Source: Massospora cicadina
Lineage: Eukaryota > Entomophthoromycota > Entomophthoromycetes > Entomophthorales > Entomophthoraceae
Reading direction: 5' to 3'
NCBI GenBank assembly: GCA_022478985.1
Contig: JAKSZP010014508.1
Span: 124,001-188,000 of the forward strand
DNA: 64,000 nucleotides
Below, piece by piece: positions 34,251 through 46,164 of this stretch. Under the pieces are notes generated by a model. That model did no database searches. It worked only from the letters and a program-made list of their open reading frames with translations, and was not told where the DNA came from. Position numbers and translations under genes: made by a program. The stretch's first letter is position 1. Every line of letters begins with the position of its first letter.

Positions 34251-35003
34251 TTTGGACATTTGCCTTCCAGGCCTCAAAAGAAGAATGTTGTGCGTCAAAA
34301 TTCGCTGAAACAGGAAAATATCAGCCATATAAGAGTTTTCAATGATACAAAGAATTGCTTTATTTAAAACTAACGATGATTTTAAGAATATTATTCAAAA
34401 GACCCTGGCTTGTTCTCAGTGGAACCCCGTTAATTGGGGTAACACCATTATGAAACCTGCTTAGCAATTAATGTGAAATCAAAAAGTCAGATTTCTCTGA
34501 CTCCATGACAGACTTTGGGGCAACCAGCGGAAGGTACCCCACAACCATCACCAAGCCCCTCAAAGCACATACGTGGGGGCCCACACCCTTTTATAGGCGT
34601 GGCAGAGGTCCCCCAGGTGAAAATACTTTATCTAGAGGTGATTGGTTGAAGTTCATCAAAACCTTATTGCATGTGTATGTTTTTCCCCAAAACCCCATCT
34701 ATTGGTTTTTAAAAAAGTAACTCGTTTTTCCAAGATCTGATAGGAGCTCCTACCATATTGCTTAATTTGAAAGCATCTAAACTATTCTGAAACTATCCTC
34801 AAATTCCTTTTCAACCCTCAAAACAACTAAATATTGTTTGGTCGAATATTGAGAGGGATTGCTTTTTACTTTACCCCTTTTTTACTAATAAAACTCCTAA
34901 AACCCCATTTTTTTATTAGTGAAATTTTACTAAAATATTTAAAAATTTTGTGATATCCAGTAACGTTATCACCAGCGAGCTCCTAAAAAGCTGGATTCCT
35001 ATA
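34251..35003 (+). repeat. F 5' LTR, main part
   Basis: Begins with the second copy of the K target duplication (34251-34266) and runs to CCTATA at 35003, collinear with 39929-40684. Counting the duplicated bases once, the LTR is 754 bp, like the other family-C LTRs. Confidence 0.87.
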
Positions 35004-35006
35004 GAA

Positions 35007-35022
35007 TTGTGCTTACTACTGG
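35007..35022 (+). other. primer binding site of F, mutated
   Basis: ttgtgcttactactgg, 3 nt after the LTR; differs at a few positions from tggtgctcactacagg. Confidence 0.6.
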
Positions 35023-35029
35023 GGTTTCT

Positions 35030-36240
35030 GCACAACCAAAATAGTTGCTCTTGAAAAGCAACTGTTAAGCGCTTTGTCCCGCCTTGAGGAGCTTGAGAAG
35101 CGCCCTTTCAAACTCCCCTTAAGTAAAAGCTCACCTATGGTGAAGGGAGCATAGCTTCCTTCTTATAAGTTTTGAATTAGTAAAACAAGATTCATCTGAT
35201 AAGCAAAAAGTCAAAATCATCTCCCTTACTTGACCCGTTTAACATAAGAGATGTTTGTTCCTTACTTGAACCCTTTGCATACTTGGGTGAAGGTTAAGCA
35301 AGCGCTTATTGTTGGGTTTGGCTCAAAACAGAGTTTGCAACGGCAGAAAAAGGACTTTATGTACCTCAGTTTGCAAAAGGGCGAATTTATTTCCTCTTAT
35401 GTTAAGCGAGTCTATACAAAAGCTCAACATCTGTTAATTGCCAAAATGCTCTCTATTGATAAAGCAATTGCAGCTATCTTGGCTGTCTTAGCATCTCATC
35501 CTCTATTGGTGATGCATATCTCTTCCATAAAGTTAACTTTCACTACTGTATGAAATATTAAGGGGCCTTATTAGCAGTTGCTGATATCTATAATCTTTTC
35601 CCTACCTAAGGATGTTTGAGTCACGCAGTTACGCCAACTAATGTAGTTTCTGATACTGCTGTTACCCTTTGAAACCTGCTCTTACAACGTTGCCAGCACA
35701 AACAGTTACTCCTTCCTATAACAATAAGCTGATGGTTCTAGCTGTGACAGGGCTGTGCATCCCTGCATTTTCAGATCAAAATACTCAGTCGGTGAAAGTC
35801 GTTGACCCTTTAACTTGTCTATCTTCTTCTCAGAGCGGCCTTCCCAAGTGGTTCAAAGCCTGCTCTTCCGCATAAACCTCTTTCTTGGGTACCAATCCCT
35901 CCCACTGACAGTGGTTTAAATGACCAGGTCACAAAGGTTAAACCGCCTGTTATACAAAAGCACCAACCCCCTACTTTGAGAGATGAAGCACAAGCGGTGG
36001 AAATTCCACCACCTTCTCCAAAAGTTAGACGGTGGAGTAACAAATCCTTTACTTATTCTACTTTAAGGGTAGGCCTGATCTTACCTCACCTCCTATGGGC
36101 TCCCTAACCTGCATTGATAACCCCTCTGACGACGAGTCTGAGGGTGGTGATGAAGATGTTGGTCATTACGTTTTAGGAGCCCCAAGTGAATTGAGTTACC
36201 TGATTGTTTGAATATGGATAAAGTCAATTGGGCTAGATCC
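35030..36240 (+). pseudogene. gag: family-C gag, copy F, shortened
   Basis: Only about 1.2 kb against about 2.4 kb in copies C and G: the N-terminal and coiled-coil parts are largely missing. 35251-35553 is open and holds the capsid-like region FGSKQSLQRQKKDFMYLSL and LLVMHISSI. 35600-36240 is a stop-rich linker. The shortening points to an internal deletion or a gag subtype. Confidence 0.7.
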
Positions 36241-37133
36241 CTCGTCTCACATTTATCTTTAGCATGTGATAAAGGGGTCTCGAGATTATTGACACTGCTA
36301 GTGATGTGGACCAATTCGTTGCTAAGTTTCTCCAATCTACCAAGAGTGTGCTTACCTTGCATAATATTCAGGAGAAATACCCTGAAAAAAGCAAAGCGCC
36401 TTGCCTCAACTTTTCATCTAAAAGAAGTCCCCACTCTTCCTCCCTCCTTGAGTGTGGTACTTTAACTAAAGTGGAGGTCGTTGTTAATGGAGTGCAGGTT
36501 AAAGCTATACTTGACACTGGGTCCCCGGTGAACGTTGTGTCAACTAAGCTCATAAAGAAAATTAAGCTGGCCCATGACCTTGACTACACTCAATAGTTTG
36601 GAACGGCTGGGCCAAATAACACTTGCGCCATTGGAGCCTACTCTTCTTTGCCCATATGGTTTGGGAAGCTTCTTATGTCAGCTCCAGCAGTAGATTTGAT
36701 TAATAATACCTACGACTTACTCATTGGAACCCAATTTATGCTTAAATTTGAAGGTGTTATTAACATGAAGCAGCAAGGCTATCTCTTTCTACTTAACTAT
36801 GAGGTTCCTCTAATTCTGTATAATGATGAGCACAATAAAAAGGATTATGTTTGCACAGTTGAGTATTCCTCCTCCGCTTTATCCCTGCACTACACCACGG
36901 CAGGAAGGCATACCAAACTGTTGCCTCCCTCAGTGGACGCATTGGAGGGTATCCCTTTCTATGCTTCTGAAGAGGTGGTCATTAAGGATGGGGAACAAAA
37001 GGTAGTTGACACGAAAATTACCATGCAAATCCCTCACAACTGCCTACCGCACCTCATCAGCATAGATGGAGTTAGTCCTTTTGAGCCAAGAGTTTTGCCA
37101 GGCGTTTTAGACCCTGCTATCAGCGGCCTATAA
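36241..37133 (+). pseudogene. pol: family-C protease, copy F
   Basis: 36306-36596 is open and reads VKAILDTGSPVNVVSTKLIK, with the catalytic triplet DTG intact. After one stop the second half is open at 36648-37133 and contains NNTYDLLIGTQFMLKFEG, the second conserved motif. This is the best preserved protease in the window and the reference for the broken ones. Confidence 0.87.
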
Positions 37134-38110
37134 TATATTGCTAGGGAATCTCACCAAGAAGGATATGGTGGTAAAAAAGCATCAGGAGATCGGAATTGGC
37201 CTGTTGATACCCATTGAGGACATCAAGCAAGTCCACTGTATTGGGTCTATGGCAGATATGTGCTTACCTGTCGACCACTCTATATGTACCTTATTTTAAA
37301 TTCAATTCTCCGATAAACTGACTCCAGCTGAGTTGGAAAAGTACACATCTTACTTGATGCCTACAGTGACATTTTCTCAAATCTGACAATGACTATGGGC
37401 ATATGAAGGGGTGGATGCATACAATCGACATTGGTGATGCTAAATCTGTTCACTTCAAGCCCTACTGAAAATAAAAAGTTGAGGAGCTACAGATGCAGAC
37501 GGAGCTCAAACAGTTTCTGGATGCCGAATTACTGTTGCCATCAAAAAGACCTTAGTCATCCCCTCTTTTTATTAATAATAAAGAAGAATATGAAGGTCAT
37601 TGGTAGTGATGGACAACCGCAAAATTAAAGAAACCCTCACCAAGAAGGATAGCTACCCTATCCCTCTCACATTTAAGCACACTCAGGCCCAACTTTCTGG
37701 GTCTAAATACTTCTCTGCCATGGACCTAGCTAGCACTTATTGGAAAATGGAACTTTCTCCACAAGACCAGGAGACATGTGCTCTTATCTTCAGTGAGGGT
37801 CTCTTCCAGCCTACTCAACTTCCACAAGGGCTGTGGAATACAGCTTTCACTTTCCAGCGAGGGATGATCATATCATGCAGGATCTAAAATTAAAATGCGT
37901 CATCATCTATATCGATAATATCACAGTCTTTTCTAAGACTTTCAATGAACATCTTGCACATCTAAAGGAGGTGTTTCAACGCTTAAGAGTTTCTATTATC
38001 AAAGAAAGCCCTTTAAATGCACATTTTTCCAGAGTAAGCTGGATTTCCCTGGACACTATATCTCTCTAGATGAGATAGAACCGCTTTAAGATAAAGTTGA
38101 AGCAATATCC
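37134..38110 (+). pseudogene. pol: family-C RT, copy F, broken
   Basis: 37600-37887 is open (KYFSAMDLASTYWKMELSP, then EGLFQPTQLPQGLWNTAF). 37833-38069 overlaps in another frame and holds the catalytic box YIDNITVFSKTF, so the second Asp is Asn. 37150-37600 contains the pre-RT linker with stops. Confidence 0.87.
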
Positions 38111-38850
38111 AAGATGCCTGCGCCTAAAACCCTTCACGAAACTAGGTATTATTGGGTATGATGGGGTATTACCATTAATCTATACCAAATTTTGCGCAGC
38201 TCAATGAGACCTAGTTGGCTCTTAATTATGAACACCCCTTTCCATTGGGGTGCTGAACAAAAAATCGCCTTTAATACCCTAAAGGCACTGTTACAAAATG
38301 ACCAATACTCCCACCCTAACTACAGCAAACCCTTCATGTTGTTCCCAGATGCCTCTGACTACGCTGTTGGTGCAATACTAGCCCAGTTGGATGAGCATGA
38401 AGTCGATCATCTGTGTCTTAAATTAGCAAAATGCTTTTAAAAAGCTGAGCGTAATTATAGCCATCATGGAAAGGAGTGCTTGGCTGTCCTGCTTGCTGTC
38501 AAACACTTCTGCCCATTCTTATATGAGACTTTCTTTAAAGTAATTACAGACCACGCTTCATTGAAGTGGTTGCAAAATATGAAAGATCCCACGGGAGCGG
38601 TTGGCTCGCTGGGCTCTTAAGCTCCAGCATTACAGTATGACCATAGAGCACCGAGCTGTGACACGCCATATGAACGTTGATGGGCTGACGTGGCTACCTG
38701 TCCTTCATCTTGACAATAGCGAAGCTGAGCGGTTGCATAACCTCCTAATAATTCCTGATGCAAGGGTTAAAATGAACAATTACAGAAGATTCTCTTTTTG
38801 GCACTCTTAAAATACAAAGATGGAGAATGGCAAATTATATAATATATTAA
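38111..38850 (+). pseudogene. pol: family-C RNase H, copy F, broken
   Basis: 38192-38440 reads FMLFPDASDYAVGAILAQL; then NYSHHGKECLAVLLAVKHF near 38450-38510 and KVITDHASLKWLQNMKDPTG near 38540-38600. 38601-38810 closes with TRHMNVDGLTWLPVL. All acidic residues are present, but at least two frame breaks occur. Confidence 0.87.
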
Positions 38851-39915
38851 GAGTAAATTATTTGCCTTATCTCCAGCCAACTGTGTGAGTGCCTGTCATT
38901 TTAGCGCCTCACACTCCCTTGAGCATGGCAGAGTATGAAAACCTCTGAGTGGATAAAAAGGCGATACTATTGGGAGAGCATCATGGAAACCATAAATGAA
39001 GTCTTAGATGCATGCTTAACCTGTAAAAAACAAACCAGCATCAAGACCCAATATCAGTATCAACCTACAACGCCCCACCAACCCTTCCACACCATAAGTC
39101 TGGATGTGGCAGGTTCTCCTCCTCAAACTACAGGTGGAAAAACCATATTTTGGTTGGTATTTATCATTTCAGAAGTGGTTTGAAGCTGTTGCTCTGCCCG
39201 CTCTGGCTGCAAAAGCCACGGCCACGTTTTTGCACCAGTAAATCTTCACCAGCATGGGTGCCCCAGGTCCTCCTACGTGAAAATGGGAAAAACTTTTACT
39301 TCCCAAGTGGTTAAGTTCCTCGCCAATTCTATGGGAGCTCAACAACTCTTCTCAGCCCCATATAACCCATCCACAAATGGTGCGATAGAAAGAGTAAATG
39401 GGACCCTGGTCACAATATTGTGCAAAATGGCCACCTCCAACACTCTCACTGGGATCATTATTTGCTCAGTGCATGACATATCATATCAGCTATCATCATA
39501 TCCTTAAAATGTCCCCCTTCTGGGTGTTATATGGGTGAGAACTGGGAGTGCAAGCACATTTAGCTAAGAATATTTTCTCTGGGTGGACTGATCCCATAAG
39601 CCATGAAAAATTTGGCTCAACACATCATTTAATTACAAGCAGAGGCCATGACTAACTTAGCTAATACTGTTACCAAAGAAGGCCAAGCTGCGAATAAGCT
39701 CAGGGCCCCTATCCCCTCATTTCAAGTATCTGAAGTGGTTTTTATTACCATAACCAAATCACACCAAGAAGTGAAAAGCTCAGTTCTGTCTGGGAAGGGC
39801 CTTATCCAGTCACATTCAAACGAGGGGATGAGTATTATATCAAATCTCTCCCCAGGACTTACCATTAGCCGCGTTCATGGCCGTTTCCTTCGGCCTACTC
39901 ACTCCCCCAACATTT
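38851..39915 (+). pseudogene. pol: family-C integrase, copy F, broken
   Basis: 38935-39183 is open: EWIKRRYYWESIMETINEVL, CLTCKKQ, then HTISLDVAGSPP. The second core motif near 39280 reads ENGKTFTSQ where Asp is expected. 39277-39507 has NPSTNGAIERVNGTL with the Glu. 39648-39900 is the C-terminal region with a GP-like segment and ends at the purine tract gaggggggtaa (39918-39928). Confidence 0.85.
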
Positions 39916-39928
39916 TTGAGGGGGGTAA

Positions 39929-40684
39929 TGTCAGACATTTGCCTTCCAGGCCTCAAAAGAAGAATGTTTTGGGTTGAAATCTGTGGAAATGTGAAAATGT
40001 TGGCCATATAGTAGTTTGCAATGATCTGAGAATCGCCTAATTTAAAACTAATGATGATTTTGAGATTATCTGTCAAAAGACTCTGGACGATTCTTGGTGG
40101 AACCACATTAATTGAGGTAACACCATACAAAACCTTCATGGAGAATTAACGTTAAATCAAATGGTCAGATTTCTCCAACCCCATAATGGAGCTTGGGGAA
40201 ACCAGCGGAAGGTACCCCCCAACCATCATCAAGTCCCTCAAAGCACCTATGCGGGGACCACAACCTTTTATAGGCGTGGCAGAGGTCCCCCAGGTGAAAA
40301 TACTTTATCAAGTGGTGATTAGAGAAGATCATCAAAACTTTATCTCATGTGTATGTTTTCCCCAAAACCCATCTATTGGTTTTAAAAAAGTAACTCGTTT
40401 TTTCCAAGATCTGATAGGTAGGAGCTCAAATCAGATTGCCTAAATTGGAAGCATCTAAGCTATTCTGAAACTATCCTCAAATTCATTTTCAACCCTCAAA
40501 ACAGTTTAAATACTGTTTGGTTGAATATTGAAAAGGATCACTTTTTACTCTACCCCATTTTTATTAGTATAAACTCCTAAAACCCCAGTAATTTATTAGT
40601 GAAATATTATTAAAATTATTTACAAATCTTGGTGGATCCAGCGGCGTTAGAACCAGCGAGCACCTAAAAAGCTGGATTCCTACA
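39929..40684 (+). repeat. 3' LTR of F (756 bp)
   Basis: Starts TGTCAGACATTTGCC and ends CCTACA. Matches 34267-35003 closely, including gcgtggcagaggtccccc near 40275. The minus-strand ORFs in it are shadows. Confidence 0.88.
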
Positions 40685-41119
40685 TCCGTAATCAAAATAG
40701 GCCAGATGGTCATATTACCAATAGGGATCCTATTACCTTTTGTTTTAATATTGCGTGAGGATATAATTAGACTGTGATTTGAATAACTTAAAATGGAAAA
40801 TATACACAAGAGGGGTTAAGGATATGATCTGTCATTCCAACTATCTATAACTAAAAGCGCCAAGGTGAAGTCACCAAAAGTTTTTTTAGCTACTTTTGAA
40901 AATCTACAAAGTTGTAGGCCATGCACTGGAGTATTCATAACAAATGAGTTAATTCTTTATCAAATCTAGTTGAAATAATTATGAAATAAATATTAATTCA
41001 GCGGATGGTTGTTAAAATCAATTTGCAACATTTCACACACTTTATCAAACATAAGGTAACAAAGATAAGTGGGGGTTATATGAGCTATTGAGAGCTCAGG
41101 GACGGAAGGCTGGAGTGCA
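40685..41119 (-). repeat. element II 3' LTR, proximal part
   Basis: Reverse complement matches the first half of 9476-10308, for example gcatggcctacaa against gcatggactgcaa, and ttagttataga. The first five bases, tccgt, are the target duplication of F. The start toward the integrase is approximate. Confidence 0.75.
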
Positions 41120-42290
41120 AATAATACTTTTTAACTACACTTATCATGAACTCAGTTGATAACATAACCCTTAATGGGATCCTCTATAGTTTAGGCATCT
41201 GATGATGTCTACTCGATGATCTTGAAGATACCGTTACAAAACCATCTAGTACTAAAAACAGATACCGTTACAAATATGTGCTAGTATGGTAGCCCTTCCA
41301 AAGCCATGATTTTCAAAATACCAGACCAATTGCCTTATTCCAAAGATAGGTAGTGTCCAGAAGTCTTCATTATCACATGCTCTAGCCTTGACTATCTGAG
41401 CCAGCGCTTAGAGTAGGCAGAGCTTTGTAGATTAATTAAAGTCCATTTAAGCTTTTTAAGGTATCTACTAGGACTAATGCTCTTTTCCTTAACGCAAGAG
41501 TACAAAAGTGGAGCATTGCGGACTGCTTCTCATGAGTAAGGAAAATTGGGAGTGCCCTATGGCCAAGATGTATACAATGTTATAACAAATACTACAGAAA
41601 GCAGTAAAAGTTCCCAATGGACGCTTTGCCTATGGCCAGCTTATTTATAAGCCCAACAAAAGTACAATATGCTCATTTAGTGGTGCTATTGGTCTCAGGT
41701 AATAGAGCTTAGATAATACTCCTCCTATCCCCATTTTCATTAATCTTAGTAAACTTTGGTATGTTAAATTAGTTTATTATCTGTAAATAAAAGTTGGGGT
41801 ATCCATGCCAACAAATAATGCCTTCTAAGATAGACTTAGTGGTGGTTGTGGCCCCTAAATCCTGACCACTCTGGCTTCCACCCACAAGGTGAGGTGATCA
41901 ATAGCTATGATTATATTATTGAACTGACCAGAAGTATTAGCCATAAGGCCTAAAACGTCAATAGAGATAGAGTATGAGGAGAAATGGGTTTAACTAATTG
42001 ATAGGAAGTGGCATTTTAGTGGGGTGCTTCATCTTGGAATTCTTGTCAGCAGCTGAGATCATTATGAATATCAAACGACAATAAATTCTGATAACAATGT
42101 GATAGATGATTGTGCATTTTCTTGTATTGCTTGCGACCTAGCGCTTTATGGGCGACAATAACAAGTCCACCAACTTAGTGGGCTTAGGAAACAAAGAAGT
42201 TTGTTTGTTAATAACATTATGAAGTTTCATGTTATACACAAAAAGTATTCTGCATCACTTAGACTTTGTGTAGAACATATTCAAGGTTAT
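41120..42290 (-). pseudogene. pol: element II integrase, heavily broken
   Basis: Minus strand: HKALGRKQYKKMHNHL (about 42155), SCCQEFQ, YQLVKPISPHTLSISIDVLG, then IIIAIDHLTLWVEARV near 41900, which is the first catalytic Asp region. The remainder down to 41120 has no clear motif. Confidence 0.75.
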
Positions 42291-42299
42291 CCTCTAATT

Positions 42300-42780
42300 G
42301 GCCAGTAACCATTTTCTCAAACAAAACATAGGTGTGATCAGCCTTTAAAGCTATGTATATAAGTGGGAGAGGCCATCAGCGGTTTGATGTTTAGCGCCAG
42401 GAAGATGTTAATGTTAAAGTTATAATCTTATAATTTCAACATCCAGTAGGGCAACCATTCTTTAAACTCTTTCAGATGCTGCAACCAGAGCAGAGAACTA
42501 TGATCAGTCAACACAATAAAGTGTATATATTAGATGTAAATTTGAAACTGTTTACAAGTATAAAAAACAGCTAAACACTCTTTATTTTTAACAATATAAT
42601 TGTTTATGCACATCCAGCGTCTGGCTACAGTAAGCCACAAGATAGTCTACTCCATCAGAATCGAGTAGGGATAACACTGCCTCACAGCAGTGAGAGACGC
42701 TCCATCTGAATGATAAACAGTTTATCAAAGTTTGGATATATCAGGATCATCGCTTTGGTGAGACAAAGCCTTAAATTGTC
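42300..42780 (-). pseudogene. pol: element II RNase H, broken
   Basis: Minus strand, about 42600-42440: NYIVKNKECLAVFYTCKQF, then FIVLTDHSSLLWLQHLKEF, two of the RNase H motifs in the usual order. The first-Asp region (about 42700-42660) is readable as a stretch with AVLSLLDSD-like fragments. Confidence 0.75.
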
Positions 42781-43377
42781 AAAGGCCAGCTTAAATTATC
42801 CGTCCATTTGAATGGTACCTCATTCTTGATAAGTCTATATGATGGTTCACCTATTTTGCAAAATTCTATATAACCAGCAGTAGTAGCTGGTCATTTCCAT
42901 TAATACCTGGATATCACACTTCCTAATTGGCTATGTCAATTTTCATTACCTCAACCTTATGAAATGGGTCCTTAAGCCTTATTTGTCAATAAAAAACCCC
43001 AGATATTCAAGTTGTTTTCAGAAAAAGTGGACTTATGGGTTTGATTTTTAGATTGGCCTTTATAAATTATTTGAGGTGGGTTGACATTGGGACAAATATA
43101 CCACACTAAAAATGTTTTCTAGTCAGTACAGGTTTCAAACTCAAAACCCGCACTAGGGGTGGAAGCAGTTTTACTCACTCAGTTAACCACCCTTTTAGAT
43201 TGGCCTTTACTGGTGGCAGAAATTTTCCTCAAAGTACTGCAGATAATCTGAAAAAATTCTGAAAAACATTAATATTATATAAATAAATTACGCACCAGAT
43301 AATTTTTAAATCACCAAAATTTTATTCATAGCATGCTGGAATGTTGGTGGGGCATTACACAGCCCTTGCGACATCAT
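42781..43377 (-). pseudogene. pol: element II RT, C-terminal half, interrupted by a SINE
   Basis: Minus strand, starting at the LTR border 43377: MMSQGLCNAPPTFQHAM, the motif that normally follows PTR(M) in RT, then FFRIFSDYLQYFEE. The YXDD region cannot be read cleanly. The SINE at 43063-43192 splits it. The N-terminal half is 13000-13687. Confidence 0.78.
43046..43209 (-). repeat. tRNA-related SINE, copy 1, with 17-bp target duplication
   Basis: The body is 43063-43192 on the minus strand. A perfect 17-bp duplication (ttttagattggccttta) stands at 43046-43062 and 43193-43209. The 5' part is tRNA-like: ggtggttaac then tgagtgag (A-box region), and gagtttgaaacc (B-box, GGTTCRANNCC-like) about 35 bp on. 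The 3' end is A/T-rich (caaataattta). It lies inside the element II RT. Confidence 0.85.
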
Positions 43378-44276
43378 TGTGGGAATTCAGCAACATTTAT
43401 GCTCATTGGTACTGACAACAGCTGGATTAACACAAAACACTTCTAAACTATTTTATTCGAGGTGGGTAGACCTTGGGACAAATATACCACACCTGAGAAT
43501 GTTTTCTAGCCAGTGCAGGTTTCAAACTCAAAACCTGCACTAGGGGTGGAAGCAGTTTTACCCACTCGGTTAACCACCTTTAACATTTCTAGACTAAAAC
43601 TTTTTAACTAAAGTAAAGTTGGGTTTTTAAAGGTCTCTAACGAGAGCAGGACAAGAAACAAAAAGTGCTCCTTCTTATACTAATGCTCAGTATTTAAACT
43701 ATATCAAGTATTGAGGGACAAAGGGAATTTAATGCTAATGTTTAGAATAACTTAGTACAGTCCAAATTAGAGAAAATGGAAATTTGACCTATCAGAGTTT
43801 GGGAAACTTATTTTATTTTAATAAAATGACTGAGGTAAAGTTATTTTTGGGTAAGATTAACCCGTGGGGTAAAAATTTGATATATTTTAACCAATCACCA
43901 TAGAGAAAAAATTGCATCTTGGGGGACCCCTGACAAGCCTATAAAAGGGGGAGGTCCCCGTTTAGCTGTTTAAATTAAACTAGATGTGGCCTGGGGAAAA
44001 AACCTCCAATGGACTCCCCAGATTCTACTACATGGTTGGGGCAATCCGACTGCCTGACCTTGTGTTAATTGCCATATATTATTAATAAAATTGTTACCCT
44101 GATTTAAGGGGTTTTACCAAGAATCAATCAGGGTCGTTTGGCCCATACTATTATTATTTTTATTCAAAAAGTTCTTATCTCCATCTTAAACCTGTAAATG
44201 TATTACTCTTCCCCCTATCAGCCTATTTTGACACAAAACATTCTTTTCTTGAAGCTGGGAGGGCAATTGTCCAACA
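43378..44276 (-). repeat. 3' LTR of family-C element G, with SINE insertion
   Basis: On the minus strand it starts TGTTGGACAATTGCCC at 44276 and ends CCCACA at 43378. Without the SINE and one copy of its duplication it is about 753 bp. Its 3' third matches 13688-14441 (actgagca, then cactttttgtttcttgtcc), not the LTR at the other end of G. Confidence 0.85.
43436..43596 (-). repeat. tRNA-related SINE, copy 2
   Basis: The body is about 43457-43578, minus strand, over 85 percent identical by eye to copy 1 (shared: ctagtgcaggttt, gtggtatatttgtccca). Flanks aacacttctaaacta (43436-43450) and aacatttctagacta (43582-43596) match at 13 of 15. The A-box region reads ttaaccgagtggg and the B-box region gagtttgaaacc. 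Confidence 0.82.
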
Positions 44277-44285
44277 TCACCCCCT

Positions 44286-46160
44286 TCAAGAATGTTGAGG
44301 GGGAGAATAGGGCCGTAGGAAATGGCCATATATCAAGTTGATGATAATCCCTGTAGTCAAGGATTTGATAGAAAGTTCCGCACCTCTGTTATACTTGATG
44401 ATAAAAGGGCCTCCCCAGATTGCCCCAAGCTTACCATTTCTAGGAGTGATGTGGTTATGATAGTACAGAACCAGGTCAGACACTTGTAAAGAAGATAGGG
44501 GGTTCAGAGCTCATTGGGAACCTGCCCTTCTTTAGTCACTGTTTTGGCTAGATTGGCCATAGCCTCAGATTGGAGCTAGATGATGCGCTGAGCAAATCTT
44601 TTCATGGCTTTCTCAGGTTCCTCACCACTATATAAGACATCTTTAGCTAAAAGGACAGGTATTCTGGGTTTCCGCCCATACAATACATGGAATGGGGACA
44701 TTTTCGGTATCTGTTGATAACCAATCTGGTATGCTATAAGAGCACTGAGTAGGAATTGATCCCAGTGAAGTGGATCATAAAATGTTTTTTTGTAGAATGA
44801 AGACAAGGTTCCATTCTCTCTCTCCAAATTCCTTTTTTAGATGAATTATATAGAGCTGAGAAAAGCTGTTGAGCTCCCATGGAAGTACCTGGGACTTTGA
44901 CTAATCTGGAGGTGAAGTTTTTAACATTGTCGCAGAGCAGACTTGAAGACAGCCATGATAAGTGAAAATGTTTTAATGTAAAATGTGGCTTTATGCCTTG
45001 CCTTTTGGCAGGGAGAGCCATGGCATCAACCCATTAAGTTTAGTGGTCAATGATACTAGGATAAATTTTTCTCTACCAGTAGTCTGCGGGAGGAGACCTA
45101 CTAATTATAGGCTGATGGTGTGGAAAGGTTGTTGAGGATTAGTTAATTGATATTAGTATATAGAATTAAAACTAGATTGCTTCTTACACATGAGGCAGGC
45201 TTCTAAGACTTTGACAATAGCTTATATAATTCCTTCCCAATAATACTGATCTCTAATCTACTCACAGGTTCTCTTTTTTTAGCACTAGTGGTGCCCAACC
45301 CAAAAGGGGGAGCCGCCACGCATCTTTAATTACAAATGAGCCAAACAAAGGGATTATTAGAAATAAAAATTTTAATATGGCACTTCAGCTAACAGCCTAG
45401 GAAGCCATATCAGATGGTGAGGAAGCTTTGGGCAATCTTTTGTCCAGTGCCCGCTTTAGATGGCGGACCATGGCAGACAGCATCAGGTTGGGAGCATCAG
45501 TGACATGGGGCATAAGGAGGTATATTTGTGGCTTTTCTTCATTTATGAGGCCAGCGATGTCCATGCCTCAACATATTGAGCATGGTGATGATCAGCGAAA
45601 TTAATGAGTGCTGACACACAAGTGAATGACTTAATGCTCTGGCAGGTTTCAGGATAATTGGGGTAAAAGAGAAGTTTTTGCCGCATCAATGCAAGCGCAG
45701 CTTGCTCCAAAGGCGAGCTCCTCAATTTCATACTTTACATCTTTTTCAAAATCATGGGGAAATTAGGGATGAAAATAACCTTTACAAGGGGCTCCATCGA
45801 CCATTGAATTTGCTGGTGAAGTAGGGTGTTAGAAGAGGCATATGCAGCCTCAACTGCCATTTTATTGAATTTTTTAACTATGAAAACCGTTTTTAGGGCG
45901 AAAAAGGTGGGCCACAATTTGGGAAGATCAACAAAAATATTCCCCCCAAAGCGAAATCTGGCTTGACGTGGTATGGCCATTCATCCTCTTCACAGGTTTT
46001 CTTTGCTCCCCTTGACCTATAGTGAAGTGAGCATCTAGGATAACAGGTAACCATTCTGAGTGCCGAAGGTAAGGTAGCCACTTTGCCCTCACCTGTTTGT
46101 ACAATTTCCGATTCTCCACTTTGGTGTTGTGGGAGTTCTGGGCTAGCATTTTTTGGATAA
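44286..46160 (-). pseudogene. pol: family-C integrase, copy G, interrupted by K copy 2
   Basis: Minus strand. The zinc-binding end is at 46120-46006 (ILDAHFTIGQGEQRK) and continues after K at 45261 (DQYYW-type segment, then CLMCKKQ near 45190). The core: LLCDNVKNFTSRLVK near 44935, then MERENGTLSS (Glu region, 44827 on), AYQIGYQQIPKMSPFHVLYG. The end 44483-44286 reads AIWGGPFIIKYNRG, the GPF module, and stops before the LTR. Confidence 0.85.
45277..45989 (-). mobile_element. retroposon K, copy 2, 5'-truncated
   Basis: A 0.7-kb insertion with the same 3' end as copy 1 (gcggctccccc, gggttgggcacc, then A7). It keeps only the C-terminal part of the K ORF (open pieces 45980-45735 and 45731-45543). 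Flanks tcacaggttctcttt (45262-45276) and tcacaggttttcttt (45990-46004) match at 14 of 15. 5' truncation is typical of LINE-type integration. Confidence 0.83.
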
Positions 46161-46164
46161 GCAT

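Larger units (their letters stand above)
32348..40684 (+). mobile_element. element F: family-C gypsy element nested in the element II LTR
   Basis: Plus strand, order LTR, gag, PR, RT, RNase H, IN, LTR. Flanks gccgt (32343-32347) and tccgt (40685-40689) are a 4 of 5 target duplication, and joining them restores the collinearity of the element II LTR. Its 5' LTR is interrupted by retroposon K. Without K it is about 6.4 kb. Confidence 0.87.

Noticed and set aside
43063..43192. A functional tRNA gene
   Set aside because: The anticodon arm is not readable as a normal tRNA, and the unit is repeated with a non-tRNA tail and target duplications; a SINE explains it better.
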